In this document: one piece after another, positions 16,301 to 23,759 of the stretch
Position numbering within the stretch: the first letter of the stretch is position 1
Layout: every line of letters starts with the position of its first letter
Assembly (NCBI RefSeq): GCF_024699075.1
Contig: NZ_JAILQF010000030.1
Coordinates: 1-24,476, forward strand
From: Butyrivibrio sp.
GTDB taxonomy: Bacteria > Bacillota_A > Clostridia > Lachnospirales > Lachnospiraceae
Length of the DNA stretch: 24,476 nt
Reading direction: 5' to 3'
Program-made: the position numbers and the translations under genes
The notes under the pieces: model-generated
Told to the model about the DNA's origin: nothing
The model's input: the letters and a program-made list of their open reading frames with translations, nothing else
Databases searched by the model: none

Positions 16301-18247
16301 ATGATTAATACTGAATTTGATAATGTTGATGTTTGCGTAATAGGTGCCGGCCATGCCGGATGTGAAGCAGCTCTTGCCTGTGCACGTCTTGGTCTTGAAA
16401 CAGTTGTATTTACTGTAAGTGCCGACAATATTGCTTTTATGCCCTGTAATCCTCACATCGGAGGTTCTTCAAAAGGACATCTTGTAAGAGAGATAGATGC
16501 TCTTGGTGGTGAGATGGGCAAAAATATAGATAAAACTTTCCTTCAGTCCAAGATGCTTAATGTTTCCAAAGGACCAGCTGTACATTCACTTCGTGCCCAG
16601 GCAGACAAGCTTGCTTATTCTCTTTTGATGAAGAAAAAGCTCGAAGAGCAGGACCATCTTACAATCAAGCAGGCTGAAGTTGTAGAGCTTATAACAGAAG
16701 AAGTCACTAAAGATAGCGTTGATGCATTTGGTAATAACCTTTATAAAGAAGGTTACAAGCACAGGATTACAGGAGTTAAGATCGCAACAGGCGGTATATA
16801 TAACTGTAAAGCAGTAATTCTTTGTACAGGTACATATCTTAAAGCTAGATGTCTCTGCGGAGAATCAATTACATATACAGGTCCTAACGGAATGCAGCCT
16901 TCCAATAACCTTTCAGCTTCATTAATTAATGCAGGAATAGGACTTAGAAGATTTAAGACAGGAACACCTGCAAGAATGGATGGCAATTCAATTGATTATT
17001 CCAAGATGACAGAGCAGTTTGGAGATACTCCTGTTGTACCATTTTCTTTTTCAACTGATCCTGCTGATGTTCAAAAGCCTCAGGTTTCATGCTGGCTTAC
17101 ATATACTAATGAAAAGACACATGAGATCATAAGAGAGAATATCGGAAGATCACCTATGTATTCAGGTGTTATTGAAGGTGTAGGCCCCAGATATTGTCCT
17201 TCAATAGAAGATAAGGTTGTCAAGTTCCCTGATCATGAAAGACATCAGGTATTTATCGAGCCTGAAGGAACATTTACAAATGAGATGTATGTCGATGGAA
17301 TGTCTTCATCAATGCCTGAAGATGTACAGCTTCAGATGTACAGATCAGTTCCAGGTCTTGAAAACTGTAAGATTGTAAAGAACGCATATGCAATAGAATA
17401 TGACTGTCTTGAATCAGGCCAGCTTTCACCTGTTCTTGAGATAAGAACAATCAGAGGATGCTTTAGTGCCGGTCAGTTCAACGGAAGTTCAGGATATGAG
17501 GAAGCTGCTGCACAGGGGCTTTATGCCGGAATCAATGTTGCAAGACAGTTATCAGGTAAGCCATATATTACTATAGATAGAAGTGAAGGATATATAGGAG
17601 TTCTTGTTGACGACCTTGTAACCAAGGACAATTTAGAGCCTTACAGAATGATGACTTCACGTGCAGAATACAGGCTCTTCCTTCGTCAGGACAATGCTGA
17701 TCTTCGCTTAAGAAAAAAGGGTTATGAGGCAGGCCTTATAACCAAAGAGCAGTATGACTACCTTATTCTTAAGGAAAAGCAGATTGAAAGCGAGATACAA
17801 AGACTTAAGAATACCAAGGTCGGAGCATCTGCTAATATCCAGAAGTTTATGATTGAGCACAACTCATCTACATTAAAGACAGCAAGCACACTTGCTGAGC
17901 TTATATGCAGACCTGAGCTTTCCTATGATCTTATAGCAGATATAGATCCTGATAGACCTGAGCTTACACATGATGTAACTGATCAGGTTGAGATCAATAT
18001 AAGATATGAAGGTTATATCACAAGGCAGGAATCTCAGATAGCAGCATTTAAAAAGCTTGAAAATAAACTTATTCCTGCTGATATTGATTATGATCAGGTT
18101 TCAAGTCTTAGAATAGAAGCAAGACAGAAACTGAAGAAATTCATGCCACTTAATATAGGTCAGGCCAGCCGAATCAGCGGTGTAAATCCAGCTGATGTTT
18201 CTGTACTTATTGTATATATAGATTCGGTATATAAAGCTACTAAATAA
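16301..18247 (+). CDS. mnmG: tRNA uridine-5-carboxymethylaminomethyl(34) synthesis enzyme MnmG (GidA)
   Basis: MnmG is the FAD- and NADH-dependent partner of MnmE. The 648-residue product has the dinucleotide-binding motif VIGAGHAGCEAA (13-24) and NPHIGGSSKGHLVREIDALG where most homologues have IGGTAKGHL. Further family signatures are TGTYLKARCLCGE, RRFKTGTPARMDG, GPRYCPSIEDK, NGSSGYEEAAAQGL and TSRAEYRLFLRQDNAD. The C-terminal helical domain ends SRISGVNPADVSVL. The start at 16301 follows GAGG by six bases and agrees with the family's N-terminus; an ATG at 16247 would add 18 unrelated residues. The partner mnmE is immediately upstream. Confidence 0.97.
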   Translation: MINTEFDNVDVCVIGAGHAGCEAALACARLGLETVVFTVSADNIAFMPCNPHIGGSSKGHLVREIDALGGEMGKNIDKTFLQSKMLNVSKGPAVHSLRAQADKLAYSLLMKKKLEEQDHLTIKQAEVVELITEEVTKDSVDAFGNNLYKEGYKHRITGVKIATGGIYNCKAVILCTGTYLKARCLCGESITYTGPNGMQPSNNLSASLINAGIGLRRFKTGTPARMDGNSIDYSKMTEQFGDTPVVPFSFSTDPADVQKPQVSCWLTYTNEKTHEIIRENIGRSPMYSGVIEGVGPRYCPSIEDKVVKFPDHERHQVFIEPEGTFTNEMYVDGMSSSMPEDVQLQMYRSVPGLENCKIVKNAYAIEYDCLESGQLSPVLEIRTIRGCFSAGQFNGSSGYEEAAAQGLYAGINVARQLSGKPYITIDRSEGYIGVLVDDLVTKDNLEPYRMMTSRAEYRLFLRQDNADLRLRKKGYEAGLITKEQYDYLILKEKQIESEIQRLKNTKVGASANIQKFMIEHNSSTLKTASTLAELICRPELSYDLIADIDPDRPELTHDVTDQVEINIRYEGYITRQESQIAAFKKLENKLIPADIDYDQVSSLRIEARQKLKKFMPLNIGQASRISGVNPADVSVLIVYIDSVYKATK

Positions 18248-18483
18248 TGAAAGATTAAAAAATATATAAGAATCATAATATATCAACAACTAGTAACATA
18301 TATCAAAACATATAGCATTTATAAAAACAAATAACATAAAAAAATATATAGCATATAATATCAAAAATAAATAATAGATTGTAATACCCATAATAATTCC
18401 AGTCTTTATTTATTATAAATCAATATTTACATTTTATATCTTAAGTTTAGCGTGAAAAGTTTTATCGATATGAGAATTTTTTT
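18248..18483 (+). other. Very AT-rich spacer after mnmG
   Basis: The first part of the mnmG-rsmG gap is almost pure A/T, with repeated CATATA/ATATCA words and no coding frame or clear terminator. A TATAAT at 18354-18359 lacks a convincing -35. The remainder of the gap (18484-18583) is the structured rsmG leader described separately. Confidence 0.5.
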
Positions 18484-18573
18484 GCACGGCTATTTGAGAC
18501 GAGTCCATATAGCCATGACGGTAAATCCGAATCTGATATTTGGTTTGCCGGACTTATACAAGTGCTCGTTATA
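18484..18573 (+). ncRNA. Structured leader of rsmG: three-way junction with possible pseudoknot
   Basis: GCAC (18484-18487) and GTGC (18562-18565) can close a junction. The second helix is GGCTAT/ATAGCC (18488-18493, 18509-18514). The third is CGGTAAA/TTTGCCG (18519-18525, 18544-18550), continued after one bulged T by CCGAAT/ATTTGG (18527-18532, 18538-18543). AGTCC in the loop of helix two (18502-18506) is complementary to GGACT (18550-18554), sharing only one base with helix three. The element stops just before the rsmG Shine-Dalgarno GAGG (18574-18577). It resembles no riboswitch class that I recognise. Confidence 0.45.
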
Positions 18574-18583
18574 GAGGAATAAT

Positions 18584-19321
18584 ATGAACGATTATACTAA
18601 GATGATCAATGATCTCAAATCAATAGGAATAGAATTATCAGATCATCAGCTTGAGCAATTTGATAAATATTATAATTTGCTCGTAAAATGGAATGAAGTA
18701 ATGAACCTGACAGCCATCACAGAATTTAATGATGTATGTCAGCTTCATTTTGTTGATTCCATAATGGCAGCACCATATTTTGATTTCACCAAAAAAGGCC
18801 TTACTCTTATAGATGTAGGTACAGGTGCAGGCTTTCCGGGAATACCTCTTAAGATCGTATTCCCTCAGCTCAAAGTTACCCTTCTTGACTCTCTTAATAA
18901 GAGACTTAATTTTCTTAATGAAGTCATACAAGAACTTGAACTTACCCAAGATGGCGGATCAATAGAAACAGTTCATGGAAGAGCAGAAGATTATTCTAAA
19001 TCCAAGGGCGGTGTTTTACGTGAAAAATTTGATATCGGAACTGCCAGAGCTGTTGCTAATATGTCAACGCTTTCTGAATATATACTTCCTTATGTAAAAG
19101 TAGGGGGTCATTTTGTTGCATACAAAAGCAACAAAATTAATGATGAAATTGATTTGTCTAAAATCGCTATAAAAACTCTTGGCGGTTCTATAAAGTCTGT
19201 AAATAATACTTTCTTGCCTGGTTCAGATATAGAAAGATCTATTGTAATAATTAACAAATCAAAACCAACTCCAAAATTATACCCTCGAAAAGCTGGACTA
19301 CCTTCCAAACAACCTCTATAA
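18584..19321 (+). CDS. rsmG: 16S rRNA (guanine-N7) methyltransferase RsmG (GidB)
   Basis: RsmG methylates the conserved G527 (E. coli numbering) of 16S rRNA using SAM, and its loss gives low-level streptomycin resistance in other bacteria. The 245-residue product has the family N-terminus with YYNLLVKWNEVMNLTAIT (29-46) and the SAM-binding glycine loop DVGTGAGFPGIPLKI (77-91). It also has LLDSLNKRLNFLNEV (100-114) and the active-site-adjacent ARAVANM (154-160). The C-terminus ends YPRKAGLPSKQPL, as in homologues. The start follows GAGGAATAAT. It lies between mnmG and parA, as in most Bacillota. Confidence 0.97.
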   Translation: MNDYTKMINDLKSIGIELSDHQLEQFDKYYNLLVKWNEVMNLTAITEFNDVCQLHFVDSIMAAPYFDFTKKGLTLIDVGTGAGFPGIPLKIVFPQLKVTLLDSLNKRLNFLNEVIQELELTQDGGSIETVHGRAEDYSKSKGGVLREKFDIGTARAVANMSTLSEYILPYVKVGGHFVAYKSNKINDEIDLSKIAIKTLGGSIKSVNNTFLPGSDIERSIVIINKSKPTPKLYPRKAGLPSKQPL

Positions 19322-19362
19322 TAAATAAGAGTTCAAACTTTCGATTTTGAAATTTTGCTGTT

Positions 19363-19378
19363 TGTTTCACGTGAAACA
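19363..19378. promoter_or_regulatory. parS: parS site 1
   Basis: TGTTTCACGTGAAACA is a perfect 16-bp palindrome identical to the Bacillota parS consensus bound by ParB/Spo0J. It lies 42 bp after the rsmG stop and 406 bp before its own parAB genes. Confidence 0.97.
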
Positions 19379-19420
19379 TTCCAATTTACAACTTTGTAAT
19401 TCCAAAAAAGCACAAAACTT

Positions 19421-19436
19421 TGTTTCACGTGAAACA
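19421..19436. promoter_or_regulatory. parS: parS site 2, next to the parA promoter
   Basis: A second perfect TGTTTCACGTGAAACA starts 58 bp after the first. Its right arm GAAACA (19431-19436) occupies the -35 position relative to the TATAAT at 19454-19459 (17-bp spacer), so bound ParB could repress parAB. Confidence 0.97.
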
Positions 19437-19453
19437 ATATAATCAATATTTAG

Positions 19454-19506
19454 TATAATTATGCCGTGAAACATTGTTAAAAAGCGTTTAAGTAACATGT
19501 GAAACA
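19454..19506 (+). promoter_or_regulatory. Candidate parAB promoter with degenerate parS half-sites
   Basis: TATAAT (19454-19459) is followed at the predicted start point by CGTGAAACA (19465-19473), a right half of parS. A 12/16 match to parS (ending ATGTGAAACA) spans 19491-19506. These may be weak ParB sites or decayed copies. Confidence 0.5.
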
Positions 19507-19527
19507 GGCATTTATTATGTCCAAAAA

Positions 19528-19768
19528 GCCTTATTTTAAAGGCAAAAAACAGGATTGAAGCTATAATTCATAGCTATAAACCATAATTTCATAAAAAAAT
19601 CCGGATAATAAACTTTAAAGGACTAAAAGATGCCGGATTTTGGAATATAGATTCCAAATAAAACCAGTAAAAGAAGATCGCAGGCGCCGTTTGCGATTGT
19701 TTTTGTGTTTTATATTAAGTGCATTTTGGAATCAGAACATAAAATATCGGCGCAGAAATGGGAGATAT
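19528..19768 (+). promoter_or_regulatory. Long parA leader with overlapping hairpins and a terminator-like stem
   Basis: Stems in order: GCCTT/AAGGC (19528-19532, 19539-19543); AGCTAT/ATAGCT (19559-19564, 19570-19575); H3 AAAATCCGG/CCGGATTTT (19596-19604, 19633-19641); H4 TTTGGAAT/ATTCCAAA (19639-19646, 19651-19658); H5 ATCGCA/TGCGAT (19677-19682, 19692-19697) followed by TGTTTTTGTGTTTT. H3 and H4 share TTT. A second TTTGGAAT at 19725-19732 could replace the first in pairing with ATTCCAAA. This gives mutually exclusive folds upstream of parA. An open frame enters parA from 19640 but lacks conservation and a Shine-Dalgarno, so the region is treated as untranslated. Confidence 0.45.
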
Positions 19769-20542
19769 ATGGGAAGAATCATAGCGGTAGCAAACCAAAA
19801 GGGAGGAGTTGGAAAGACAACAACTTCTATTAATCTTTCAGCAGCTCTTGCTGAAGAGAACAAAAAAATTCTCGTAATTGATGCAGACCCCCAGGGAAAC
19901 ACAACAAGCGGATTCGGTTTAGACAAGAATGAAATAGACAGAACCATCTATCATTTAATGATAGGAGAAAGTACAGTAGAAGAATGTATCAGACATGATA
20001 TAATCGAGGACCTTCCTGGAATAGATATCATTCCTTCTAATATCAATCTTTCAGCAGCAGAGATTGAACTTATCGATATAGATAAGAAGGAATACATTCT
20101 TAAAAATGAAATTGATAAGGTCAAAGATTCTTATGATTTCATTATCATAGACTGTCCACCTTCACTTAGTATGCTGACAGTAAACGCAATGACCACAGCA
20201 GACAAAGTTCTTGTTCCAATTCAGTGTGAATATTACGCTCTCGAAGGATTAAGCCAGCTGGTACATACAGTAAATCTTGTCAAAGAAAGACTTAATCCGA
20301 CACTTGAAATGGAAGGTGTCGTATTCACAATGTTCGATGCAAGAACAAATCTTTCATTACAGGTAGTGGAGAATGTTAAAGATCACATAGATGAAAATGT
20401 GTTCAAGACCATCATTCCAAGAAACATAAGACTTGCAGAGGCTCCAAGCTACGGACTTCCAATCAATCTGTATGAACCAAAATCTGCAGGAGCAGAAGCA
20501 TATAAGCTGCTCGCAGAAGAAGTAATAGCAAATGAACGCTAA
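19769..20542 (+). CDS. parA: Chromosome partitioning ATPase ParA (Soj)
   Basis: ParA is a deviant-Walker ATPase that binds DNA nonspecifically and moves ParB-parS complexes; in Bacillus Soj also regulates DnaA. The 257-residue product has the deviant Walker A KGGVGKTT (11-18), Walker A' LVIDADPQGN and Walker B FIIIDCPPSL. The conserved PRNIRLAEAPSYGLPI precedes the C-terminus. The start at 19769 is chosen because GGGAG lies five bases upstream and MGRIIAVANQKGG is the family N-terminus; the 43-residue upstream extension is Arg-rich and unconserved. parB starts 17 bp downstream, forming an operon. Confidence 0.96.
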   Translation: MGRIIAVANQKGGVGKTTTSINLSAALAEENKKILVIDADPQGNTTSGFGLDKNEIDRTIYHLMIGESTVEECIRHDIIEDLPGIDIIPSNINLSAAEIELIDIDKKEYILKNEIDKVKDSYDFIIIDCPPSLSMLTVNAMTTADKVLVPIQCEYYALEGLSQLVHTVNLVKERLNPTLEMEGVVFTMFDARTNLSLQVVENVKDHIDENVFKTIIPRNIRLAEAPSYGLPINLYEPKSAGAEAYKLLAEEVIANER

Positions 20543-20559
20543 AAAGAGGGGATAAGAAT

Positions 20560-21474
20560 ATGGCAGTAAAAACAAAAAGAGGTCTTGGAAGAGGACTTGA
20601 TAGTCTGATACCGGCAGGAGAATCCAAAAAAGAAGCAGTTGTTGCTACTATAACTAAAGAAGATAAATCATCAAAAGATACATCCAAACAGATGATAAAG
20701 ATAACCAAAGTAGAGCCCAATCATGAGCAGCCAAGAAAACTGTTTGATGAGGATGCTCTTCAGGAACTTGCTGAATCTATCAAGCAGGTAGGAATTCTTG
20801 AGCCACTTCTTGTAAGATCAAGGGATGATCATTTTGAAATAATAGCTGGTGAGAGACGTTGGAGAGCAGCAAGAGCAGCAGGAGTTAAAGAAGTACCTGT
20901 TGTAATAAGAAATGATCTTACAGATCAGCAGATAGTTGAGATTCAGCTCATCGAGAATATCCAGAGAGAAAACCTTAATCCAATTGAAGAAGCTAAGGCT
21001 TTCCACAGACTTATAACAGAATTCAACTTAAAGCAGGACGAAGTAGCTGACAGAGTATCAAAGTCTCGTGTAGCGATCACCAACTCAATGAGACTTCTGA
21101 AATTATCAGATGAAGTTCAGCAGATGATAATAGATGGTAAACTTACAAGTGGACATGCAAGAGCACTTATATCTGTAGAAGATAAAAAGCTCCAGCTTGA
21201 ACTTGCAGAGAAGATCTTTGATGAAAAGCTCAGCGTACGTCAGGCAGAAAAGCTTGTAAAGGATATTGGCAAAGAAAAGCCCGCACCAAAGCAGCCTACA
21301 GTAATAGACAAGAACCTTGAAAATATATACAGAGATCTCGAGAAGAGATGTAAGGAAAAGACAGGAACCAAGGTTGCCATTACACCAAAAGGAAATGAAG
21401 GCGGCGGTAAGATTGAGATCGAATTCTATAACAACGACGACCTTGAGAAAATCACACGCATGCTGCTTCTATAA
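20560..21474 (+). CDS. parB: Chromosome partitioning protein ParB (Spo0J)
   Basis: ParB is a CTP-dependent clamp that loads at parS and spreads. The 304-residue product begins with the ParA-stimulating peptide containing KTKRGLGRGLDSLIP. It has the CTP-binding motifs GERRWRAARAAG (97-108) and ENIQRENLNPIEEA (132-145), the parS-binding helix-turn-helix (about 158-182, LKQDEVADRVSKSRVAITNSM) and a C-terminal dimerisation domain (about 255-304). Two perfect parS sites lie upstream of parA. It is cotranscribed with parA. Confidence 0.96.
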   Translation: MAVKTKRGLGRGLDSLIPAGESKKEAVVATITKEDKSSKDTSKQMIKITKVEPNHEQPRKLFDEDALQELAESIKQVGILEPLLVRSRDDHFEIIAGERRWRAARAAGVKEVPVVIRNDLTDQQIVEIQLIENIQRENLNPIEEAKAFHRLITEFNLKQDEVADRVSKSRVAITNSMRLLKLSDEVQQMIIDGKLTSGHARALISVEDKKLQLELAEKIFDEKLSVRQAEKLVKDIGKEKPAPKQPTVIDKNLENIYRDLEKRCKEKTGTKVAITPKGNEGGGKIEIEFYNNDDLEKITRMLLL

Positions 21475-21569
21475 TAAGACATACGGTTAAAAAGACATTT
21501 TGATACAAGCGATAAAAATCTATATATCACAATATGATGTATAAATCAGAAAAAAAGAAGGAAAAGTAA

Positions 21570-22091
21570 ATGAATAGTACTATATTAAATTATGTTGGAC
21601 TTTCAAATCTAGATCCAGGTATATATGTAATAGCAATAGCAGTACTGATAGTTCTGGTTTTGATACTCCTTATATTCACAATAAAGCAGGGCAGAGAACT
21701 TTCCCTGATGAAGAAGAGAATCAAAAAGTTCATGTCAGGTAGAGATGCTGAAAGTCTTGAAGATCAGATAGTTGAGCTTTTCGAAGATAATCAGTACATG
21801 AAAGCTGCATCAGACAAGAATAAAAATGATATTATAGATATAAATAAAAGAATGAGACATTGCTTCCAGAAAATAGGTATCGTTAAATATGATGCACTTA
21901 ATCAGATGGGCGGACAGCTATCTTATGCGCTTGCCCTTCTTGACGAAGAAGATAATGGATATATAATAAACTCAGTACATGGTAATGAAGGATGCTATTC
22001 CTATACCAAAGTTATAAAGAACGGAAGATCCGATATAGAACTTGGTACAGAAGAAAGAAAAGCACTTGAAAGTGCCGTAATGAGCCGATAA
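21570..22091 (+). CDS. DUF4446-type membrane-anchored protein
   Basis: A 173-residue protein has one transmembrane helix (about 18-38, VIAIAVLIVLVLILLIF) and a basic stop (KQGRELSLMKKR). A charged helical region follows, then a soluble domain with IGIVKYDALNQMGGQLSYAL (about 102-121) and a beta-rich end (GYIINSVHGNEGCYSYTK). The GxxxYDAF/L...GGxxSFxxALLD pattern and the position directly after parB are characteristic of DUF4446 proteins in Clostridia. The function is unknown; the conserved neighbourhood suggests a link to chromosome segregation or cell-pole organisation, which is inference. AGAAGGAAAAG precedes the ATG. Confidence 0.85.
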   Translation: MNSTILNYVGLSNLDPGIYVIAIAVLIVLVLILLIFTIKQGRELSLMKKRIKKFMSGRDAESLEDQIVELFEDNQYMKAASDKNKNDIIDINKRMRHCFQKIGIVKYDALNQMGGQLSYALALLDEEDNGYIINSVHGNEGCYSYTKVIKNGRSDIELGTEERKALESAVMSR

Positions 22092-22287
22092 TTCATATGT
22101 AACGGCATTAAAACTATCGTATGTAGTTGATAATGCTATAGATCTTTCTTTATGAAAAATTTGCAATATAACTTTTATTTCTTATACTTAATACAACTTA
22201 CATATATAGAATAAAAAATATTTTTCATATAAAAAGCCATGTAAAAAGATAAATAAATAATTTATATATAATGAAACGGAGATAGTC
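22092..22287 (+). other. AT-rich spacer before serS; no T-box seen
   Basis: A loose hairpin (GCATTA/TAATGC with inner ACTA/TAGT) follows the upstream stop codon near 22104-22135; the following TATAGATCTTTCTTT makes it only a weak terminator candidate. I see no T-box antiterminator motif (AGGGTGGNACCGCG-like) and no obvious promoter. The serS Shine-Dalgarno is CGGAG just before 22288. Confidence 0.4.
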
Positions 22288-23577
22288 ATGATCGATATCA
22301 AATTTTTAAGAGAAAATCCTGATGTGGTAAAGGAAAACATCAAAAAGAAATTCCAGGACCAGAAGCTTTCACTTGTTGATGAAGTAATAGAGCTTGATAA
22401 AGAAAGCCGTCAGATCAAACAGGAATCAGATGATCTTAGAGCTAGCAGAAACACAATCTCCAAGCAGATTGGTGCTCTTATGAAGGAAGGCAAGAAGGAA
22501 GAAGCAGAGAAAGTTAAAGCAGAAGTTACCAAGAATGCAGAAAGACTTTCAGAGCTTGAAGAGAAGCAGAAGGAAGTTGATGATAAGATCCTTAATATCA
22601 TGTATCAGATTCCTAACATCATTGATCCTTCAGTTCCGATCGGTAAGGATGATTCATGCAACGTAGAAATCGAAAAATTCGGCGAGCCTGTTGTTCCGGA
22701 TTTCGAAGTTCCATATCATACAGATATAATGGAAAGATTTAATGGTATCGATCTTGATGCAGCAAGAAGAGTAGCAGGTAATGGCTTCTATTATCTTATG
22801 GGAGACATTGCAAGACTTCACTCAGCAGTGCTTGCATATGCCAGAGATTTCATGATCGACAGAGGATTTACATATGTAATTCCACCTTACATGATCCATG
22901 GCAACGTAGTATCAGGTGTTATGAGCTTCCCTGAAATGGATGCAATGATGTACAAGATTGAAGGTGAAGATCTGTATCTTATTGGAACATCAGAGCATTC
23001 TATGATCGGTAAGTTCATAGATCAGCTCCTTCCTGAAGATGAGATGCCATATACACTTACATCATATTCACCTTGCTTCCGTAAGGAAAAAGGAGCTCAC
23101 GGTATCGAAGAAAGAGGCGTATACAGAATACATCAGTTCGAGAAGCAGGAGATGATAGTAGTCTGCAAGCCAGAAGATGCATGGAACTGGTACAATAAAC
23201 TCTGGCAGAACACAGTAGATCTCTTCCGTTCACTCGATGTTCCTGTAAGAACACTTGAGTGCTGTTCAGGAGATCTTGCAGATCTTAAGGTGAAGAGCAT
23301 CGATGTCGAGGCATGGAGCCCGAGACAGAAAAAATATTTTGAGGTCGGAAGCTGCTCTAATCTAGGCGATGCTCAGGCAAGAAGGCTCGGCATCAGGGTT
23401 TCCGGAAAAGACGGAAAATATCTTGCGCACACCCTTAACAATACCGTTGTAGCACCGCCGAGAATGCTTATAGCATTCCTTGAAAACAACCTTCGGGCTG
23501 ACGGAAGCGTTTCCATTCCCGAGGTTCTAAGGCCCTATATGGGAGGCAAAACAGCCCTCATTCCTGTCAAAAAGTGA
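22288..23577 (+). CDS. serS: Serine--tRNA ligase with variant class II motifs
   Basis: SerRS charges tRNA-Ser and tRNA-Sec with serine. The 429-residue product has the start MIDIKFLRENPDVVKENIK, the antiparallel tRNA-binding coiled coil (about 30-105) and a class II core with TSEHSMIG at 234-241. Motif 2 runs from CFRKEKG (263-269) to HQFEKQEM (282-289). It reads GIEERG (272-277) where E. coli-type enzymes have GRDTRG. Motif 3 contains NNTVVAPPRMLIAFLENN (384-401) instead of the usual NGSG/A-type sequence, with its arginine kept as R392. All parts are present, so the enzyme is probably active and belongs to a divergent SerRS subtype that I believe is common in related Clostridia. The last 90 or so codons use noticeably more G/C-ending codons than the first 340. 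Confidence 0.93.
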   Translation: MIDIKFLRENPDVVKENIKKKFQDQKLSLVDEVIELDKESRQIKQESDDLRASRNTISKQIGALMKEGKKEEAEKVKAEVTKNAERLSELEEKQKEVDDKILNIMYQIPNIIDPSVPIGKDDSCNVEIEKFGEPVVPDFEVPYHTDIMERFNGIDLDAARRVAGNGFYYLMGDIARLHSAVLAYARDFMIDRGFTYVIPPYMIHGNVVSGVMSFPEMDAMMYKIEGEDLYLIGTSEHSMIGKFIDQLLPEDEMPYTLTSYSPCFRKEKGAHGIEERGVYRIHQFEKQEMIVVCKPEDAWNWYNKLWQNTVDLFRSLDVPVRTLECCSGDLADLKVKSIDVEAWSPRQKKYFEVGSCSNLGDAQARRLGIRVSGKDGKYLAHTLNNTVVAPPRMLIAFLENNLRADGSVSIPEVLRPYMGGKTALIPVKK

Positions 23578-23659
23578 GTATTAAGGGCAAATTATACATG
23601 GCAGGGCGGCTTTCTTAAGTGAAATGTAACAAAAAAATAACAAAATCACAAAAAAGTTG

Positions 23660-23688
23660 TTGCATTTTTGAAAAAAGCATTTTATAAT
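23660..23688 (+). promoter_or_regulatory. Promoter of the secreted-protein gene
   Basis: TTGCAT (23660-23665), a 17-bp spacer and a perfect TATAAT (23683-23688) lie in the 176-bp gap after serS. The leader then holds a small hairpin GGCGGG/CCTGCC (about 23717-23737) before AGGAGG (23747-23752). Confidence 0.7.
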
Positions 23689-23759
23689 CGCCTTACTGGA
23701 ATAAATATTACTATGAGGCGGGGTGTATTATCCTGCCACAAACACAAGGAGGAATGAAA

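Noticed and set aside
18484..18573. Known riboswitch, tRNA or hammerhead ribozyme in the rsmG leader
   Set aside because: It has no CTGATGA/GAAA core, no tRNA T-loop, and none of the purine, SAM, TPP, FMN, c-di-GMP or preQ1 consensus segments I know.
19640..19768. N-terminal extension of ParA
   Set aside because: There is no Shine-Dalgarno, the composition is Arg-rich and unconserved, and the region is full of hairpins; GGGAG marks the start at 19769.
22092..22287. T-box leader for serS
   Set aside because: No AGGGTGG-type T-box sequence, specifier stem or terminator is visible in this AT-rich gap.
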